Source: Sphingomonas sp. IC-56 (GTDB taxonomy: Bacteria; Pseudomonadota; Alphaproteobacteria; Sphingomonadales; Sphingomonadaceae). From it: DNA of 64,000 nucleotides. This document shows positions 37,787 through 47,270 of the stretch, piece by piece. A model generated the notes under the pieces. The model worked only from the letters and a program-made list of their open reading frames with translations, had not been told where the DNA came from and searched no databases. The position numbers and the translations under genes were made by a program. The DNA is taken from NCBI RefSeq assembly GCF_021043375.1, contig NZ_JAJNDV010000009.1, positions 95,045-159,044 on the forward strand, read 5' to 3'. Position 1 is the first letter of the stretch; each line of letters begins with the position of its first letter.

Positions 37787-40213
37787 TCAAAACGACTTGC
37801 TCAGCGTCAGCCCGTAGGTCCGCGGATCCCCCGGCTGCCCGGAGATCAGCCCGGTATTCCCCGGCGTGGTCGCCAGCACTTCGAAATACTGCTCGCCGAA
37901 CGCATTGCGCACCCAGCCGAACAGGTTGAAGTCGCTCGTGCGGAACCCGACGCGGAAATTCGCCAGCGTATATCCTTCGATGTCGGTGTAGATCGATCGC
38001 GAGGCATTGGATGAGAATTTCGACCGCGAGTTGGCGTCGCCGCCCAGGTAGAACGCTCCATCCAGCCCGAACGCCCGTCCGGGCACATTATACTCGGCCC
38101 CGTAAGAGAACGCCCAGTTCGAGATCCCCGGCAGCCACTGCCCGGATATGTCGCACACCACCGGGCTCAGCTGCCCCGGCACGCCCGGTGTTCCGCCTGC
38201 ACTCCCCACCGGCGCCGCGCTGCCGCCCGAAAGCTCGGGTGGGCACGGCGCGTTGGTGAACTCGACATATTCGTGATCGGTATAGGCCCCGTTCACGTAC
38301 AAGTTCAGCCGGTCCGAAGGCCGCAGCGAGAAGTCAGTCTCCACACCCCGCACCCGCACCTCGCCAGCATTGGCCAAGTACCCGCGCAGCGTCGAATTGG
38401 CGCCGTTGTTCACAACCGCCTGGTAATCCTTTATCACCGTCCAGAAGCCGGCGAGGTTGAAGGTCGCCTTGCGGTCCCAGAACTGCGTCTTGGCGCCCAC
38501 TTCGAAATGGTCGACCTTTTCCGGGGCGACCTGCGCCAGGTCGGTCTGCACCACGCCGTTGACCACCGGCACCCCGTTCAGGTTGAGCCCGCCCGATTTG
38601 AAGCTGTGCGCATAGGTCGCATACAGCAGCACATCGCGCGATGGCTTGTACGACAATGTCAGGTCGTAGGAGACGTTCCAGGCGCGGTACTTCTCATCCT
38701 GGAACGCCTGGGGCTGGAGCGCGTCGCGCTGCGCCGCCTGGCGCGCATTGCCGCCGCTATAGGGCACCAGATTGCCCGCCGCGTCGGTGACGATGCTGAC
38801 ATAGCTGCCGACCTTGTCGTCGTAGTTCACCCGGACGCCGGGTGAGACGGTGAACTTGTCGCCCAGCTTCAGGTTCAGCTTACCGAACAGCGCGCCACTG
38901 AAGTTCTTCAGGCGAATGTCGTTCTCCGCCGTCAGCCCGTTCAGCACGCTGGGATCGTTCGCCAGTGCGCTGCTTGGGTTGATAAGCCAGCGGCTGGCCG
39001 CCGGACCCTGCTGCTGCACGCCGGTGGTGTGGATGTCCTGGTAAAAGGCGAAGGCGCCGAGCACATAGTCGAACCCCTTCCCCTCCCCGGCATAGCGGAA
39101 TTCCTGGGTATACTGGTTCTGCTTGGTCGGGTTCTGCGACAGCGTCGTGATCGGCAGGCCGGTAAAGTCGCGGTCGTTGGCAGGCCCCCAGTTCCAGAAG
39201 CGCCAGGCGGTGACCGACGTCAGCGTCCCGCTGCCGGTGTCCCATTCCGCTCGCAGCGATGCACCGCCCAATTCGTTGAGCGCGTTCAACTCCGCGTCGA
39301 GATCGGTCAGGCGGTCGAACGGGTTGGTGCTAGGCACGGCATAGCCAAACGCCTGGGTCAGCGCCGGATATTGCCGGTTGGCGGCGCGCTGGGTCGGCCC
39401 GTAGCGCACATAGATCTGTGCGCAGCATTCCGGATTCTGCCGGTTCCAATCCGCCGACAGCGTCAGGTCCAGCGTATCCGTTGCACGCCACAACAGCGCG
39501 CCACGAAGCCCGACATTGTCCTGCTCATTGACATAATTGTCGCTGGCGACGTTGTAGATCGTACCCCGGCGACTGGTGGTGCTGACGCCCAGCCGTACCG
39601 CGAGGTCGTCGGCCAGGGGACCCGACACCGAAGCCTTGGCTTGCTTGAACTCCAGATTGCCGACGCTCAGCTCGGCGCGGCCTTCAAAGTCGAAGCTGGG
39701 GGCCTTGCTGGTAATGTTGATCGCACCCGCGACGGTGTTCTTGCCATACAGCGTGCCCTGCGGTCCGCGTAGCGTTTCGATCTGCTGCACGTCGAGGAAA
39801 TCGAGCGTCGCGACCGCGACGCGGCTGAAATACACCTGATCGATATACACGCCGACACCCTGATCGATGCCGTCATTGGTCAGCCCCAGCGGCGCGCCCA
39901 GGCCGCGGATGTTCACCGACGAATTGCGGGGATTGGTCGAATAGAATTGCAGCGTGGGCTGCAATTGCTGGAGCCGCTGCACATTGAAGCTGCCGGTATT
40001 GTCCAGCTCCTTCACACCCACGACCGAGATCGGGATCGGCACATTCTGCGCCCGCTCCTCGCGCCGCCGAGCGGTTACCACGACGTCCGCCGCAGCCGAA
40101 CTGCGCTGCACGTCTTCCTCGGTGCGGTCCTGGTCGCCCGGCGCGGGCTGTACCGTCTGCACGGCAATCGGAGACGTGCTGGCCAGCAACAGCAACGATA
40201 ACGACAGGCTCAT
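37787..40213 (-). CDS. TonB-dependent outer-membrane receptor
   Basis: 808 residues: a short hydrophobic leader (MSLSLSLLLLASTSPIAVQ, with no basic residue before the core), TonB box DVVVTARRREE (about residue 44), plug domain with NIRGLG and ETLRGPQGTLYGKNTVAGAINI, and a beta-barrel ending in LSKSF with the terminal Phe recognised by BAM. A CTG-initiated extension of five codons would add a Lys, but ATG with AAGGGG upstream is preferred. No transporter, hydrolase or regulator is adjacent, so the ligand (siderophore, glycan or other) is unknown. Confidence 0.9.
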   Translation of the reverse strand: MSLSLSLLLLASTSPIAVQTVQPAPGDQDRTEEDVQRSSAAADVVVTARRREERAQNVPIPISVVGVKELDNTGSFNVQRLQQLQPTLQFYSTNPRNSSVNIRGLGAPLGLTNDGIDQGVGVYIDQVYFSRVAVATLDFLDVQQIETLRGPQGTLYGKNTVAGAINITSKAPSFDFEGRAELSVGNLEFKQAKASVSGPLADDLAVRLGVSTTSRRGTIYNVASDNYVNEQDNVGLRGALLWRATDTLDLTLSADWNRQNPECCAQIYVRYGPTQRAANRQYPALTQAFGYAVPSTNPFDRLTDLDAELNALNELGGASLRAEWDTGSGTLTSVTAWRFWNWGPANDRDFTGLPITTLSQNPTKQNQYTQEFRYAGEGKGFDYVLGAFAFYQDIHTTGVQQQGPAASRWLINPSSALANDPSVLNGLTAENDIRLKNFSGALFGKLNLKLGDKFTVSPGVRVNYDDKVGSYVSIVTDAAGNLVPYSGGNARQAAQRDALQPQAFQDEKYRAWNVSYDLTLSYKPSRDVLLYATYAHSFKSGGLNLNGVPVVNGVVQTDLAQVAPEKVDHFEVGAKTQFWDRKATFNLAGFWTVIKDYQAVVNNGANSTLRGYLANAGEVRVRGVETDFSLRPSDRLNLYVNGAYTDHEYVEFTNAPCPPELSGGSAAPVGSAGGTPGVPGQLSPVVCDISGQWLPGISNWAFSYGAEYNVPGRAFGLDGAFYLGGDANSRSKFSSNASRSIYTDIEGYTLANFRVGFRTSDFNLFGWVRNAFGEQYFEVLATTPGNTGLISGQPGDPRTYGLTLSKSF

Positions 40214-40310
40214 CTCAATCCCCTTCAGCTTCTGATTACAATCTCCATCAATTGAGGGGATATTGGCGAGCGAGCGAAACTTGCCTCACGACAAGCTGTG
40301 GTTTGACCCT

Positions 40311-40340
40311 CTTGAACTGGAGGACGCGATTTCCAAAATA
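40311..40340 (+). promoter_or_regulatory. Possible heat-shock sigma factor (RpoH) promoter
   Basis: CTTGAA at 40311-40316 matches the -35 box of alphaproteobacterial RpoH promoters. A loose -10 candidate, CCAAAATA, begins 16 bp further on. Location upstream of hsp20 supports it, but the -10 match is weak. Confidence 0.3.
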
Positions 40341-40344
40341 ACAC

Positions 40345-40438
40345 CCAGGCGCAGTGCCTTAAGGGCTGCGCCGGGGGTCGCGGGCGCGTGTTCCGGGCCT
40401 CTATCGCACACTCAACTTGCTCATTGAGGAGATTGGAA
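40345..40438 (+). promoter_or_regulatory. ROSE-like RNA thermometer in the hsp20 leader
   Basis: The leader holds a strong 5' hairpin (GGCGCAG...CTGCGCC, about 40353-40376) and, next to the start codon, TTGCTC (40417-40422), a three-base loop and GAGGAGA (40426-40432), the Shine-Dalgarno sequence. In known ROSE elements a U(U/C)GCU stretch pairs imperfectly with the Shine-Dalgarno around a G-G mismatch and melts at heat-shock temperature; the same pattern (C-G, T-A, C-G, G opposite G, T-A) is visible here. The gene class and location fit. Confidence 0.6.
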
Positions 40439-40906
40439 ATGCGTCAGATCGACTTCACTCCCTTCCGCCGCTCGACTGTCGGCTTCGACCGCTTGTTTGA
40501 CTTGCTCGAATCCAGCGCACGCCAGGCGAGCAGCGAAAACTACCCGCCCTTCAACCTCGAGCGTCTCGCCGAGGATCGCTATCGGATCACCCTAGCGGTC
40601 GCTGGGTTCAAGGCTGACGAGATCGACATCACCGCGCAGCAAAACCTGCTGCTCGTCGCTGGCCGCAAGGATAGCGAGAACGAAAACAACCAGGGCAGCT
40701 ATCTGCACCTTGGCATCGCCAACCGCAGCTTCGAGCGCCGCTTCGAACTCGCCGATTTCGTGCGGGTGGACAGCGCCAATCTGGCGGACGGCCTGCTCGT
40801 GATCGAACTGGTCCGCGAAGTGCCTGAGGCGATGAAGCCCAAGAAGATCGCAGTCACCACCGGCGAGCAGCCGGCCGGCGCGATCGAACACCGCAACGCA
40901 GCCTGA
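40439..40906 (+). CDS. Small heat-shock protein, Hsp20 family
   Basis: 155-residue ATP-independent holdase chaperone. The alpha-crystallin domain runs from about 35 to 130 with RYRITLAVAGFKADEIDI and NRSFERRFELADFV; the N-terminus RQIDFTPFRRSTVGFDRLFDLL is the IbpA-like form common in alphaproteobacteria. ATG 40439 follows GAGGAG; the reading frame is open 17 codons upstream through the regulatory leader, which I treat as untranslated. An intrinsic terminator follows the gene. Confidence 0.92.
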   Translation: MRQIDFTPFRRSTVGFDRLFDLLESSARQASSENYPPFNLERLAEDRYRITLAVAGFKADEIDITAQQNLLLVAGRKDSENENNQGSYLHLGIANRSFERRFELADFVRVDSANLADGLLVIELVREVPEAMKPKKIAVTTGEQPAGAIEHRNAA

Positions 40907-40957
40907 GGGCCGCGTAAAAGCTAGCGGCGCTTTCCTCCCTTTGGGCGCCGCAGCAGG

Positions 40958-40988
40958 GGCGTCCGGACCAGCGGTCCGGACGCCTTTT
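40958..40988 (+). terminator. Intrinsic terminator after hsp20
   Basis: A perfect 12-bp stem, GGCGTCCGGACC (40958-40969) and GGTCCGGACGCC (40973-40984), with a three-base loop, followed by TTTT. It also separates hsp20 from the convergent pyrG gene. Confidence 0.85.
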
Positions 40989-41000
40989 GCTTGCCTGCCC

Positions 41001-42632
41001 TCAGACGAGTCGGCTGTGCTTGACCGCCGCTTCGATGAAGCTGGCGAACAGCGGGTGCGGCTCGAACGGCTTGGACTTGAGCTCGGGATGGAACTGCACG
41101 CCCACGAACCAGGGATGATCCGGCCGCTCGACAATTTCGGGCAGCGAGCCATCGGGCGACATGCCGGAGAACACCAGTCCGCTCTTCTCGAGCACCCCCT
41201 TATAGTGGGTGTTCACTTCGTAGCGGTGGCGATGCCGCTCGCTGATCTCTTCCGCGCCGTAGATCGACGCAACGACGCTGTTACCGCCAAGTTTGGCGGT
41301 ATAGGCACCCAGTCGCATCGTCCCGCCCAGATCGCCGCCAGCCTCACGCTTCTGCAAGCCTTCAGCGGTCATCCATTCGGTGATCATGCCAACCACCGGC
41401 TCTTCCGTAGGACCGAACTCAGTCGTGGAAGCCGTTTCGAGACCCTCGGCGCGCGCACCATCGACGCACGCCATCTGCATGCCAAGACAGATCCCGAAGA
41501 ACGGCACCTTGCGCTCGCGTGCGAAACGGACGCCGGCAATTTTGCCCTCGCTGCCGCGCTCCCCGAATCCACCGGGAACAAGGATGCCGTGCATGGGCTC
41601 CAGCTCGGCGGCAACTTCCTTTTCACCGCGCTCGAACAGTTCGGCATCAACCCAGCGGATGTTCACCTTCACGCTGTTCGCAATGCCGCCGTGCACCAGA
41701 GCTTCGTGAAGCGACTTATAGGCGTCGGGCACGCCCATATATTTGCCAACCACGCCGATGGTGACTTCACCTTCGGGGTTCTGAAGCCGCGCGACGATCT
41801 GCTCCCAACGCTCTAGGTTCGGAGCGTCACCGGGTTCGATGCCGAAGGCCTTGAGCACTTCGAGGTCCAGTCCTTCGCGGTGATACTGAAGCGGTACGGC
41901 GTAGATGCTCTTAGCATCCAAGGCCGGAATCACCGCCGACGCCGGCACGTTACAGAACTGCGCGATCTTCGCACGCTCGCCAGCAGGCAAGTCGCGCTCG
42001 GCCCGGCACACCAGCACGTCTGGCTGAACGCCGAGCGACGCCAGATCGCGGACGCTGTGCTGGGTCGGCTTGGTCTTCAACTCGCCCGCGGCCGCAATGT
42101 ACGGCACCAGCGTAACATGGATGCTGACCGACTGACCACGACCGAGATCGTTGCGCAGCTGGCGGATCGCCTCGATGAACGGCAGCGACTCGATGTCACC
42201 CACGGTGCCGCCGATTTCGCACAGCACGAAGTCGAGGTCGTCGGTGTCGTCCTGTGCAAACTGCTTAATGGCATCAGTAACGTGCGGGATGACCTGCACC
42301 GTTGCGCCGAGATAATCGCCACGCCGCTCGCGCTCGATGATCGTCTTGTAGATCCGGCCCGAGGTGATGTTGTCCGACTGGCGCGATGCCACGCCGGTGA
42401 ACCGCTCATAATGACCAAGGTCGAGATCGGTTTCGGCGCCGTCGTCGGTCACATAGACCTCACCATGCTGGTGCGGCGACATCGTGCCGGGATCGACGTT
42501 GAGATAAGGATCGAACTTGCGGATGCGGACCCGATAGCCACGAGCCTGAAGCAGCGCCGCGAGGCTCGCTGCCATAAGACCCTTGCCAAGCGAGGAGACC
42601 ACGCCGCCGGTGATGAAAATATACCGCGCCAT
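41001..42632 (-). CDS. pyrG: CTP synthase
   Basis: Converts UTP to CTP with glutamine nitrogen. 543 residues: N-terminal synthetase domain ([55 protein letters not shown]) and a C-terminal class I glutamine amidotransferase domain with catalytic Cys in GICLGMQMA and His in [10 protein letters not shown]. Downstream of secG on the same strand, 106 bp away, a conserved neighbour order in alphaproteobacteria. Confidence 0.96.
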   Translation of the reverse strand: MARYIFITGGVVSSLGKGLMAASLAALLQARGYRVRIRKFDPYLNVDPGTMSPHQHGEVYVTDDGAETDLDLGHYERFTGVASRQSDNITSGRIYKTIIERERRGDYLGATVQVIPHVTDAIKQFAQDDTDDLDFVLCEIGGTVGDIESLPFIEAIRQLRNDLGRGQSVSIHVTLVPYIAAAGELKTKPTQHSVRDLASLGVQPDVLVCRAERDLPAGERAKIAQFCNVPASAVIPALDAKSIYAVPLQYHREGLDLEVLKAFGIEPGDAPNLERWEQIVARLQNPEGEVTIGVVGKYMGVPDAYKSLHEALVHGGIANSVKVNIRWVDAELFERGEKEVAAELEPMHGILVPGGFGERGSEGKIAGVRFARERKVPFFGICLGMQMACVDGARAEGLETASTTEFGPTEEPVVGMITEWMTAEGLQKREAGGDLGGTMRLGAYTAKLGGNSVVASIYGAEEISERHRHRYEVNTHYKGVLEKSGLVFSGMSPDGSLPEIVERPDHPWFVGVQFHPELKSKPFEPHPLFASFIEAAVKHSRLV

Positions 42633-42738
42633 GGGAGAAAACGCCTAACGTGTTTGAACGCGCGCCGACAAGCGCCCGAATCCGGGCCGGCGCGCTTTTA
42701 TTTGGTCAAGCCCCGCTTTCTACGGAGCCAGCTGCTTC

Positions 42739-43131
42739 TTACTGAACGTTCGCCATCGCCGCGCCGTTGCCGCTCAGCGCACTCGCTTCGGGTGCAACCG
42801 CAGGCGCAGCAGCGTTGTCGGCGCCGAAGGGGACGCCAGGCGCCGCGCTCGGCGAAGTTACCGGCGCAGCCGGGGTACGCTGCAGCGTCGTATCGATCGA
42901 CGTCGAGTGCCGCGTCGCCGCGATCACGGCGAGCAGGATGCTCATGCCGATGAAGATTGCTGCCAGCACGGCCGTGGAGCGCGTCAGGAAATCCGCCGCG
43001 CCGCGCGCCGACATCAGGCCCGACGGGCTGCCGCCAGTGGTGAGCCCGCCGCCCTCGGACTTCTGCATGAGGATCACGGTCACGAGCAGTGCCGCGATGA
43101 TGGCATGGACGACGAGCAGAAAGGTGAACAT
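42739..43131 (-). CDS. secG: Preprotein translocase subunit SecG
   Basis: Small membrane subunit of the SecYEG channel, 130 residues. Two transmembrane helices (about 3-21 and 52-70) flank the conserved cytosolic loop with QKSEGGGL and a downstream LTRSTAVLAAIF. The tail (about 75-130) is Ala/Pro rich and variable, as in other sphingomonads. A GC-rich dyad (about 42659-42699) lies between it and pyrG. Confidence 0.92.
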   Translation of the reverse strand: MFTFLLVVHAIIAALLVTVILMQKSEGGGLTTGGSPSGLMSARGAADFLTRSTAVLAAIFIGMSILLAVIAATRHSTSIDTTLQRTPAAPVTSPSAAPGVPFGADNAAAPAVAPEASALSGNGAAMANVQ

Positions 43132-43350
43132 CTATAACCGGACCTGTTGGCGGAAACCGGCGACATAGGGGAGCAGCGGGACGGGATCAACCGCCGCGTT
43201 TTCGCGCGCGGCTCGGGCCCGAAGACGGCATCACAAACAAAGCGGTAACATTTCGCCAACGCACTGAAACCTAGGCCGTGTCGCTGCGTTTGTGTGGAAG
43301 ATCCTGAGGCGAGCCGGGATCGTAACGCATGAGTATATGCCGTGAACGCA

Positions 43351-43704
43351 ATGTCCGACCAGTCGCTGTCGTCTTGGAAGAACACGCTGATCGATTACGT
43401 GCGCTCGGGCGAGCCCGATCTCACGAATCGGCAGATGGCGCTTTTGATGCTGGTTTATCTCGACCAGGGTCCTCACACCGTGCGCGGTTTGGCGCGAGCC
43501 TTGAACGTTTCCAAGCCCGTAGTAACGCGTGCCTTGAACAGGCTGGGCACGCTGGGCTATCTGCGCCGCCAACGCGACGATACCGACAAACGAAACATCT
43601 TCGTCGCACGTACACCTGAAGGGGCAGAGTTTCTTGCAGAATTCGGGCATTTCCTCGCGGGCGACGCCATCAGCGAGCCCATCGCCCGGCGGGCACACGC
43701 GTAA
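43351..43704 (+). CDS. MarR-like winged-helix transcriptional regulator
   Basis: 117 residues from ATG 43351 (a GTG three codons upstream is possible; neither has a clear ribosome-binding site). The DNA-binding part is readable: LTNRQMALLMLVYLDQ, RGLARALNVSKPVVTRAL as the helix-turn-helix, and GYLRRQRDDTDKRNIFV as the wing. The ligand is unknown. Divergent from secG; its 3' end overlaps the next frame by about 70 bp. Confidence 0.78.
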   Translation: MSDQSLSSWKNTLIDYVRSGEPDLTNRQMALLMLVYLDQGPHTVRGLARALNVSKPVVTRALNRLGTLGYLRRQRDDTDKRNIFVARTPEGAEFLAEFGHFLAGDAISEPIARRAHA

Positions 43705-44014
43705 GCGCTTCGCACTGAAGGGCCGTTCGATCGCGGTCGATCCACGGGTACACGCCGTTCGACGGGACCTTGCCGACGTTCGGTTGGCGGACCGGGTCTT
43801 CGCGCCGCATTATGCAGCGCCATTGCCTCGAAAGCTCCTCTCCGGTGCCGAGCTGCGAGCCACCGCTTCTTCGGAGTCGGAAGTGCTGATGCAGCTCCCG
43901 GCTGAAGCCCGGTTCGAGGTGCTGGAATATTCCGGAACGAACGCCTGGGGTATTGCTCCCGATGTTGCCTTGGTAGGCTATGTTCCCATTGAGGCCCTGG
44001 GCGGCGAGGAATGA
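43634..44014 (+). CDS. SH3-domain protein, probable remnant of an NlpC/P60 hydrolase
   Basis: From about residue 26 (RFALKGRSIAVDPRVHAVRR) it matches, as I recall the family, the N-terminal SH3 half of sphingomonad NlpC/P60 endopeptidases: DLADVRLADRVFAPHYAAPL, then AWGIAPDVALVGYVPIEAL. It stops there, with no catalytic Cys-His domain. The only standard start is TTG 43634, inside the MarR gene; where a start would be expected (43697) the codon is ACG. Its stop overlaps the argC start (ATGA), so it could still be translated. A decayed gene is the simplest reading. Confidence 0.5.
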   Translation: MQNSGISSRATPSASPSPGGHTRKRFALKGRSIAVDPRVHAVRRDLADVRLADRVFAPHYAAPLPRKLLSGAELRATASSESEVLMQLPAEARFEVLEYSGTNAWGIAPDVALVGYVPIEALGGEE

Positions 44015-44952
44015 CGGTTCGGGTGTTTATTGATGGCGCGGTGGGTACTACCGGCCTGGAGATTCGCGAGCGCCTGGACGGGCGCGCTGGCATCGAGTCG
44101 CTCGTACTTGCCGATGCGGACCGCAAGGACCCGCGCAAGCGCGAAGATGCGCTGAATTCGTCCGACTTCGTGATCCTGTGCCTGCCGGACGATGCTGCGC
44201 GCGAGGCGGTGGCCATGATCCGGAACACCCGCGTGCGGGTGATCGACGCGTCCACGGCATACCGCACGGCACCGGACTGGACCTATGGTTTTGCCGAGCT
44301 CGAGCCCGGCCAGATGACCGCAATCGCCGAGGCAGATCGAGTGAGCAATCCCGGCTGCTACCCAACCGGGTTCCTGGCGCTCGTGCGTCCGCTGGTGCGC
44401 GCAGGCATCGTGCCGCATGACTATCCACTGAGCGTTAATGCGGTTTCGGGATATTCCGGCGGCGGCAAGTCGATGATCGCCGAGTTCGAAGATGCGGACG
44501 CAGCGTCGTTCACGCAGACCGCGTATCGCAGCTATGGATTGTCGCTCGCACACAAGCATGTGCCCGAGATGCAGAAGCATGCCCGGCTGGAGCATCCGCC
44601 GATCTTCATGCCCTCAGTCGCGCGGACCTATCGCGGCATGCTTGTTGAAGTGCCGCTTCCCCTCCACGCCTTCACACGCCGGCCTTCGATCGAAGCAGTC
44701 GAAAACGTCCTGCGCGACGCCTACAAGGACTCGCCGCTCGTGCGGGTTCTGCCCGCGGACATGGGTACCGTCTCGATTGAAGCCGATGCAGGGACCGACC
44801 GGCTGTCGCTGCGGGTGTTCGGTAACATCGAGAGCGGCCAGGCACGCCTGGTCGCCACGCTCGACAATCTGGGCAAGGGTGCGGCGGGCGCGGCCGTGCA
44901 GAACCTCAACATCATGGCCGGGCTCGATCCCGTCGCCGGCCTGATCCTCTGA
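44011..44952 (+). CDS. argC: N-acetyl-gamma-glutamyl-phosphate reductase
   Basis: Third step of arginine synthesis; NADPH-dependent. 313 residues, the short (type 2) form. N-terminal VFIDGAVGTTGLEIRERL binds NADPH; the catalytic Cys is in SNPGCYPTGFLA (about residue 115), with SGYSGGGKS after it. A hairpin GGGCGGC/GCCGCCC at 44961-44979 follows the stop, without a clear T-run. Confidence 0.94.
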   Translation: MTVRVFIDGAVGTTGLEIRERLDGRAGIESLVLADADRKDPRKREDALNSSDFVILCLPDDAAREAVAMIRNTRVRVIDASTAYRTAPDWTYGFAELEPGQMTAIAEADRVSNPGCYPTGFLALVRPLVRAGIVPHDYPLSVNAVSGYSGGGKSMIAEFEDADAASFTQTAYRSYGLSLAHKHVPEMQKHARLEHPPIFMPSVARTYRGMLVEVPLPLHAFTRRPSIEAVENVLRDAYKDSPLVRVLPADMGTVSIEADAGTDRLSLRVFGNIESGQARLVATLDNLGKGAAGAAVQNLNIMAGLDPVAGLIL

Positions 44953-45049
44953 CCGCATGTGGGCGGCGATGTGCCGCCCCGTTCCGCTCCCGACTTGATC
45001 TTTGATCGCTGTTGGTGTCTCGCGGGCCAAACCAGTCGAGAGGGACGCG

Positions 45050-46507
45050 ATGCATCAGCCCGTTGGCAAATTGCTGTTGTTTGGGGCAACCGGGGATCTT
45101 TCGCAGCGCATGCTGCTGCCCTCGCTGTACGCGCTTCATGCCGACGGCTTGTTGCCTTCCGGGCTGACCATCACCGCGACGGCGCGGTCCGATCATGACG
45201 ATGCCAGCTTTCGTGTTTTCGCGCGTGAGGCGTTGGACAAGTTCCTGCCGGCAGATCGGAAGGACGAAGGCGCACTGGAGGGTTTTCTAGAGCGTCTGAA
45301 TTATCAGCCGCTCGACGCGGCGAAGATGGATGGTTTTGCGGCGCTGAAGGAGAAGGTCGGCGACATTTCCGGCGGTTTGGCCATCTTCTTGTCGACGGCG
45401 CCGTGGCTGTTCGGGCCGACGATCAAGGGGTTGGAATCGGCCGGTTTGGCCGGCGACAATGTTCGCATCGGGCTGGAGAAGCCGCTCGGCCGCGACCTGC
45501 AATCCAGCCGTGAAATCAATGACTTGGTCGCTGCAGCGTTTCCGGAGGAGCGCACCTTCCGGATCGACCATTATCTGGGCAAGGAGACTGTCCAGAACAT
45601 CCTGGCGCTCCGCTTCGGCAACTCGCTGTTCGAGCCAGTGTGGAACGCGCAGGGCATCGACCATGTGCAGATCACGGTTTCGGAAACCGTGGGCCTTGAG
45701 GGTCGCGCGGGCTTCTATGATGAGACCGGTGCTCTACGCGACATGGTCCAGAACCATATGCTGCAGCTGGTCGCGCTAATCGCGATGGAGCCCCCTGCCC
45801 GCTTCGACGGCACGGCGATCCGGGACGAAAAGGTGAAGGTGCTGCGGTCGCTGCGGCCGATCAGCGCCACCGAGGCGTCGCAGCTTACCGTCACCGGCCA
45901 ATATGGCGGCGGCGCAGTGAAAGGCGAGATCGTCCGCGACTATGCCAGCGACCTGGAAAAGCCCTCCGCCACCGAGACCTTCGTGGCGATCAAGGCGCAT
46001 GTCGACAACTGGCGCTGGCACGGCGTCCCCTTCTATCTGCGAACCGGCAAGCGCCTGGCCGAGCGCCGGTCCGAGATCGTCATCCAGTTCAAGCCAGTGC
46101 CGCACTCGATCTTCGCGCAGCGCGGAGCGATGCTCCAGCCGAACACGCTGGTGATCCGCTTGCAGCCTGAAGAGTATGTCCGCTTGCTGGTAATGGCGAA
46201 GCAACCAGGGCTCGACCGCGAGGGCGTGCGGCTGCGCGAAGTTCCGCTGAACCTCAGCCTCGACAGCGAGTTCGCCGGAACGACCCGCCGCATCGCCTAT
46301 GAACGGCTGCTGCTCGACCTGATCGAAGGCGATCCGACGCTGTTCGTCCGCCGCGACGAAGTAGAGGCGCAGTGGGAGTGGATCGACAGCATCCGCGCCG
46401 GCTGGGAAGCCAATGACATGAAGCCCAAGCCCTACGCCTCGGGAAGCTGGGGCCCCTCGGCTTCGGTAGCGCTCACCGAGCGCGACGGCGTGACGTGGAA
46501 CGAATAG
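45050..46507 (+). CDS. zwf: Glucose-6-phosphate dehydrogenase
   Basis: First enzyme of the oxidative route into the Entner-Doudoroff pathway. 485 residues: NADP-binding LLLFGATGDLSQRMLLPSLY, substrate-binding FRIDHYLGKETVQN (about residue 180), and WRWHGVPFYLRTGKRL. ATG 45050 has GAGAGGGA upstream; an upstream in-frame ATT/GTG region (from 45002) does not resemble the family. First gene of a zwf-pgl-edd-glk-eda run. Confidence 0.95.
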   Translation: MHQPVGKLLLFGATGDLSQRMLLPSLYALHADGLLPSGLTITATARSDHDDASFRVFAREALDKFLPADRKDEGALEGFLERLNYQPLDAAKMDGFAALKEKVGDISGGLAIFLSTAPWLFGPTIKGLESAGLAGDNVRIGLEKPLGRDLQSSREINDLVAAAFPEERTFRIDHYLGKETVQNILALRFGNSLFEPVWNAQGIDHVQITVSETVGLEGRAGFYDETGALRDMVQNHMLQLVALIAMEPPARFDGTAIRDEKVKVLRSLRPISATEASQLTVTGQYGGGAVKGEIVRDYASDLEKPSATETFVAIKAHVDNWRWHGVPFYLRTGKRLAERRSEIVIQFKPVPHSIFAQRGAMLQPNTLVIRLQPEEYVRLLVMAKQPGLDREGVRLREVPLNLSLDSEFAGTTRRIAYERLLLDLIEGDPTLFVRRDEVEAQWEWIDSIRAGWEANDMKPKPYASGSWGPSASVALTERDGVTWNE

Positions 46508-46562
46508 CCGCCGCTCCCCATATGTTCGGGAGATCGGCCGCAAAATGCATGCAGGAGCCAGA

Positions 46563-47270
46563 ATGACGACAGAGATCGAATGGTGGGAATATGACGACGC
46601 CAGCGAGATGGCCGATGCCGTCGCTGGTGACGTCCAGTTCATTATCGAAAGCGCAATCGATGCGCGCGGCGCCGCCGTGGTGGCCCTGGCCGGCGGCAAG
46701 ACGCCGCTGCCGATCTATGAAAAGCTAGTCCAGGCGAAGCTCGACTGGAAGCGCGTGACGATCATCCCGGGCGACGATCGCCTGGTCCCGCTGGGCGACC
46801 CGCTTTCCAATGTTACTGCGATCGGCAAGCTGTTCCTGCCAAAGGGTGCCCGGGTCATTCCGCTGATCAGCGACAAGGCCGAGGACTACAAGGCTGCCGG
46901 CCGCGCCGCCGATGCGCGGCTTCAGGACCTGCACTGGCCGCTGGACCTGTGCCTGCTGGGCGTGGGCGGCGACGGCCATGCCGCCTCGATCTTCCCCGGC
47001 CCTGATTTCGACGAAGCGTTGAACGGCCCGCGGGAGCGCCGCGCGCTGGGCGTCATGCCCGATCCGCTTCCTCCCGAGGCTCCCGTCGCCCGCGTGACGC
47101 TGAGCCGCGCCGCGATCGTGTCAGCCCGTGCGCTGATGATCGCCATTACCGGCGACGCGAAGCGCAGCGTGCTCGAAGACGCGATCAAGCAGGGTGCTTC
47201 TTCCAACTATCCGGTCGGCCGCATCCTTGCCGACGTCGAGCTGCCGGTCGACATTCACTGGAGTGCCTGA
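46563..47270 (+). CDS. pgl: 6-phosphogluconolactonase
   Basis: Hydrolyses 6-phosphogluconolactone made by Zwf. 235 residues of the DevB/SOL family: VVALAGGKTPLPIYEKL, TIIPGDDRLVPLGDPLSN and CLLGVGGDGHAASIFPG. ATG 46563 follows AGGAGCC; six further in-frame codons upstream are possible. The stop and the next start share TGATG, so translation of edd is coupled. Confidence 0.94.
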   Translation: MTTEIEWWEYDDASEMADAVAGDVQFIIESAIDARGAAVVALAGGKTPLPIYEKLVQAKLDWKRVTIIPGDDRLVPLGDPLSNVTAIGKLFLPKGARVIPLISDKAEDYKAAGRAADARLQDLHWPLDLCLLGVGGDGHAASIFPGPDFDEALNGPRERRALGVMPDPLPPEAPVARVTLSRAAIVSARALMIAITGDAKRSVLEDAIKQGASSNYPVGRILADVELPVDIHWSA

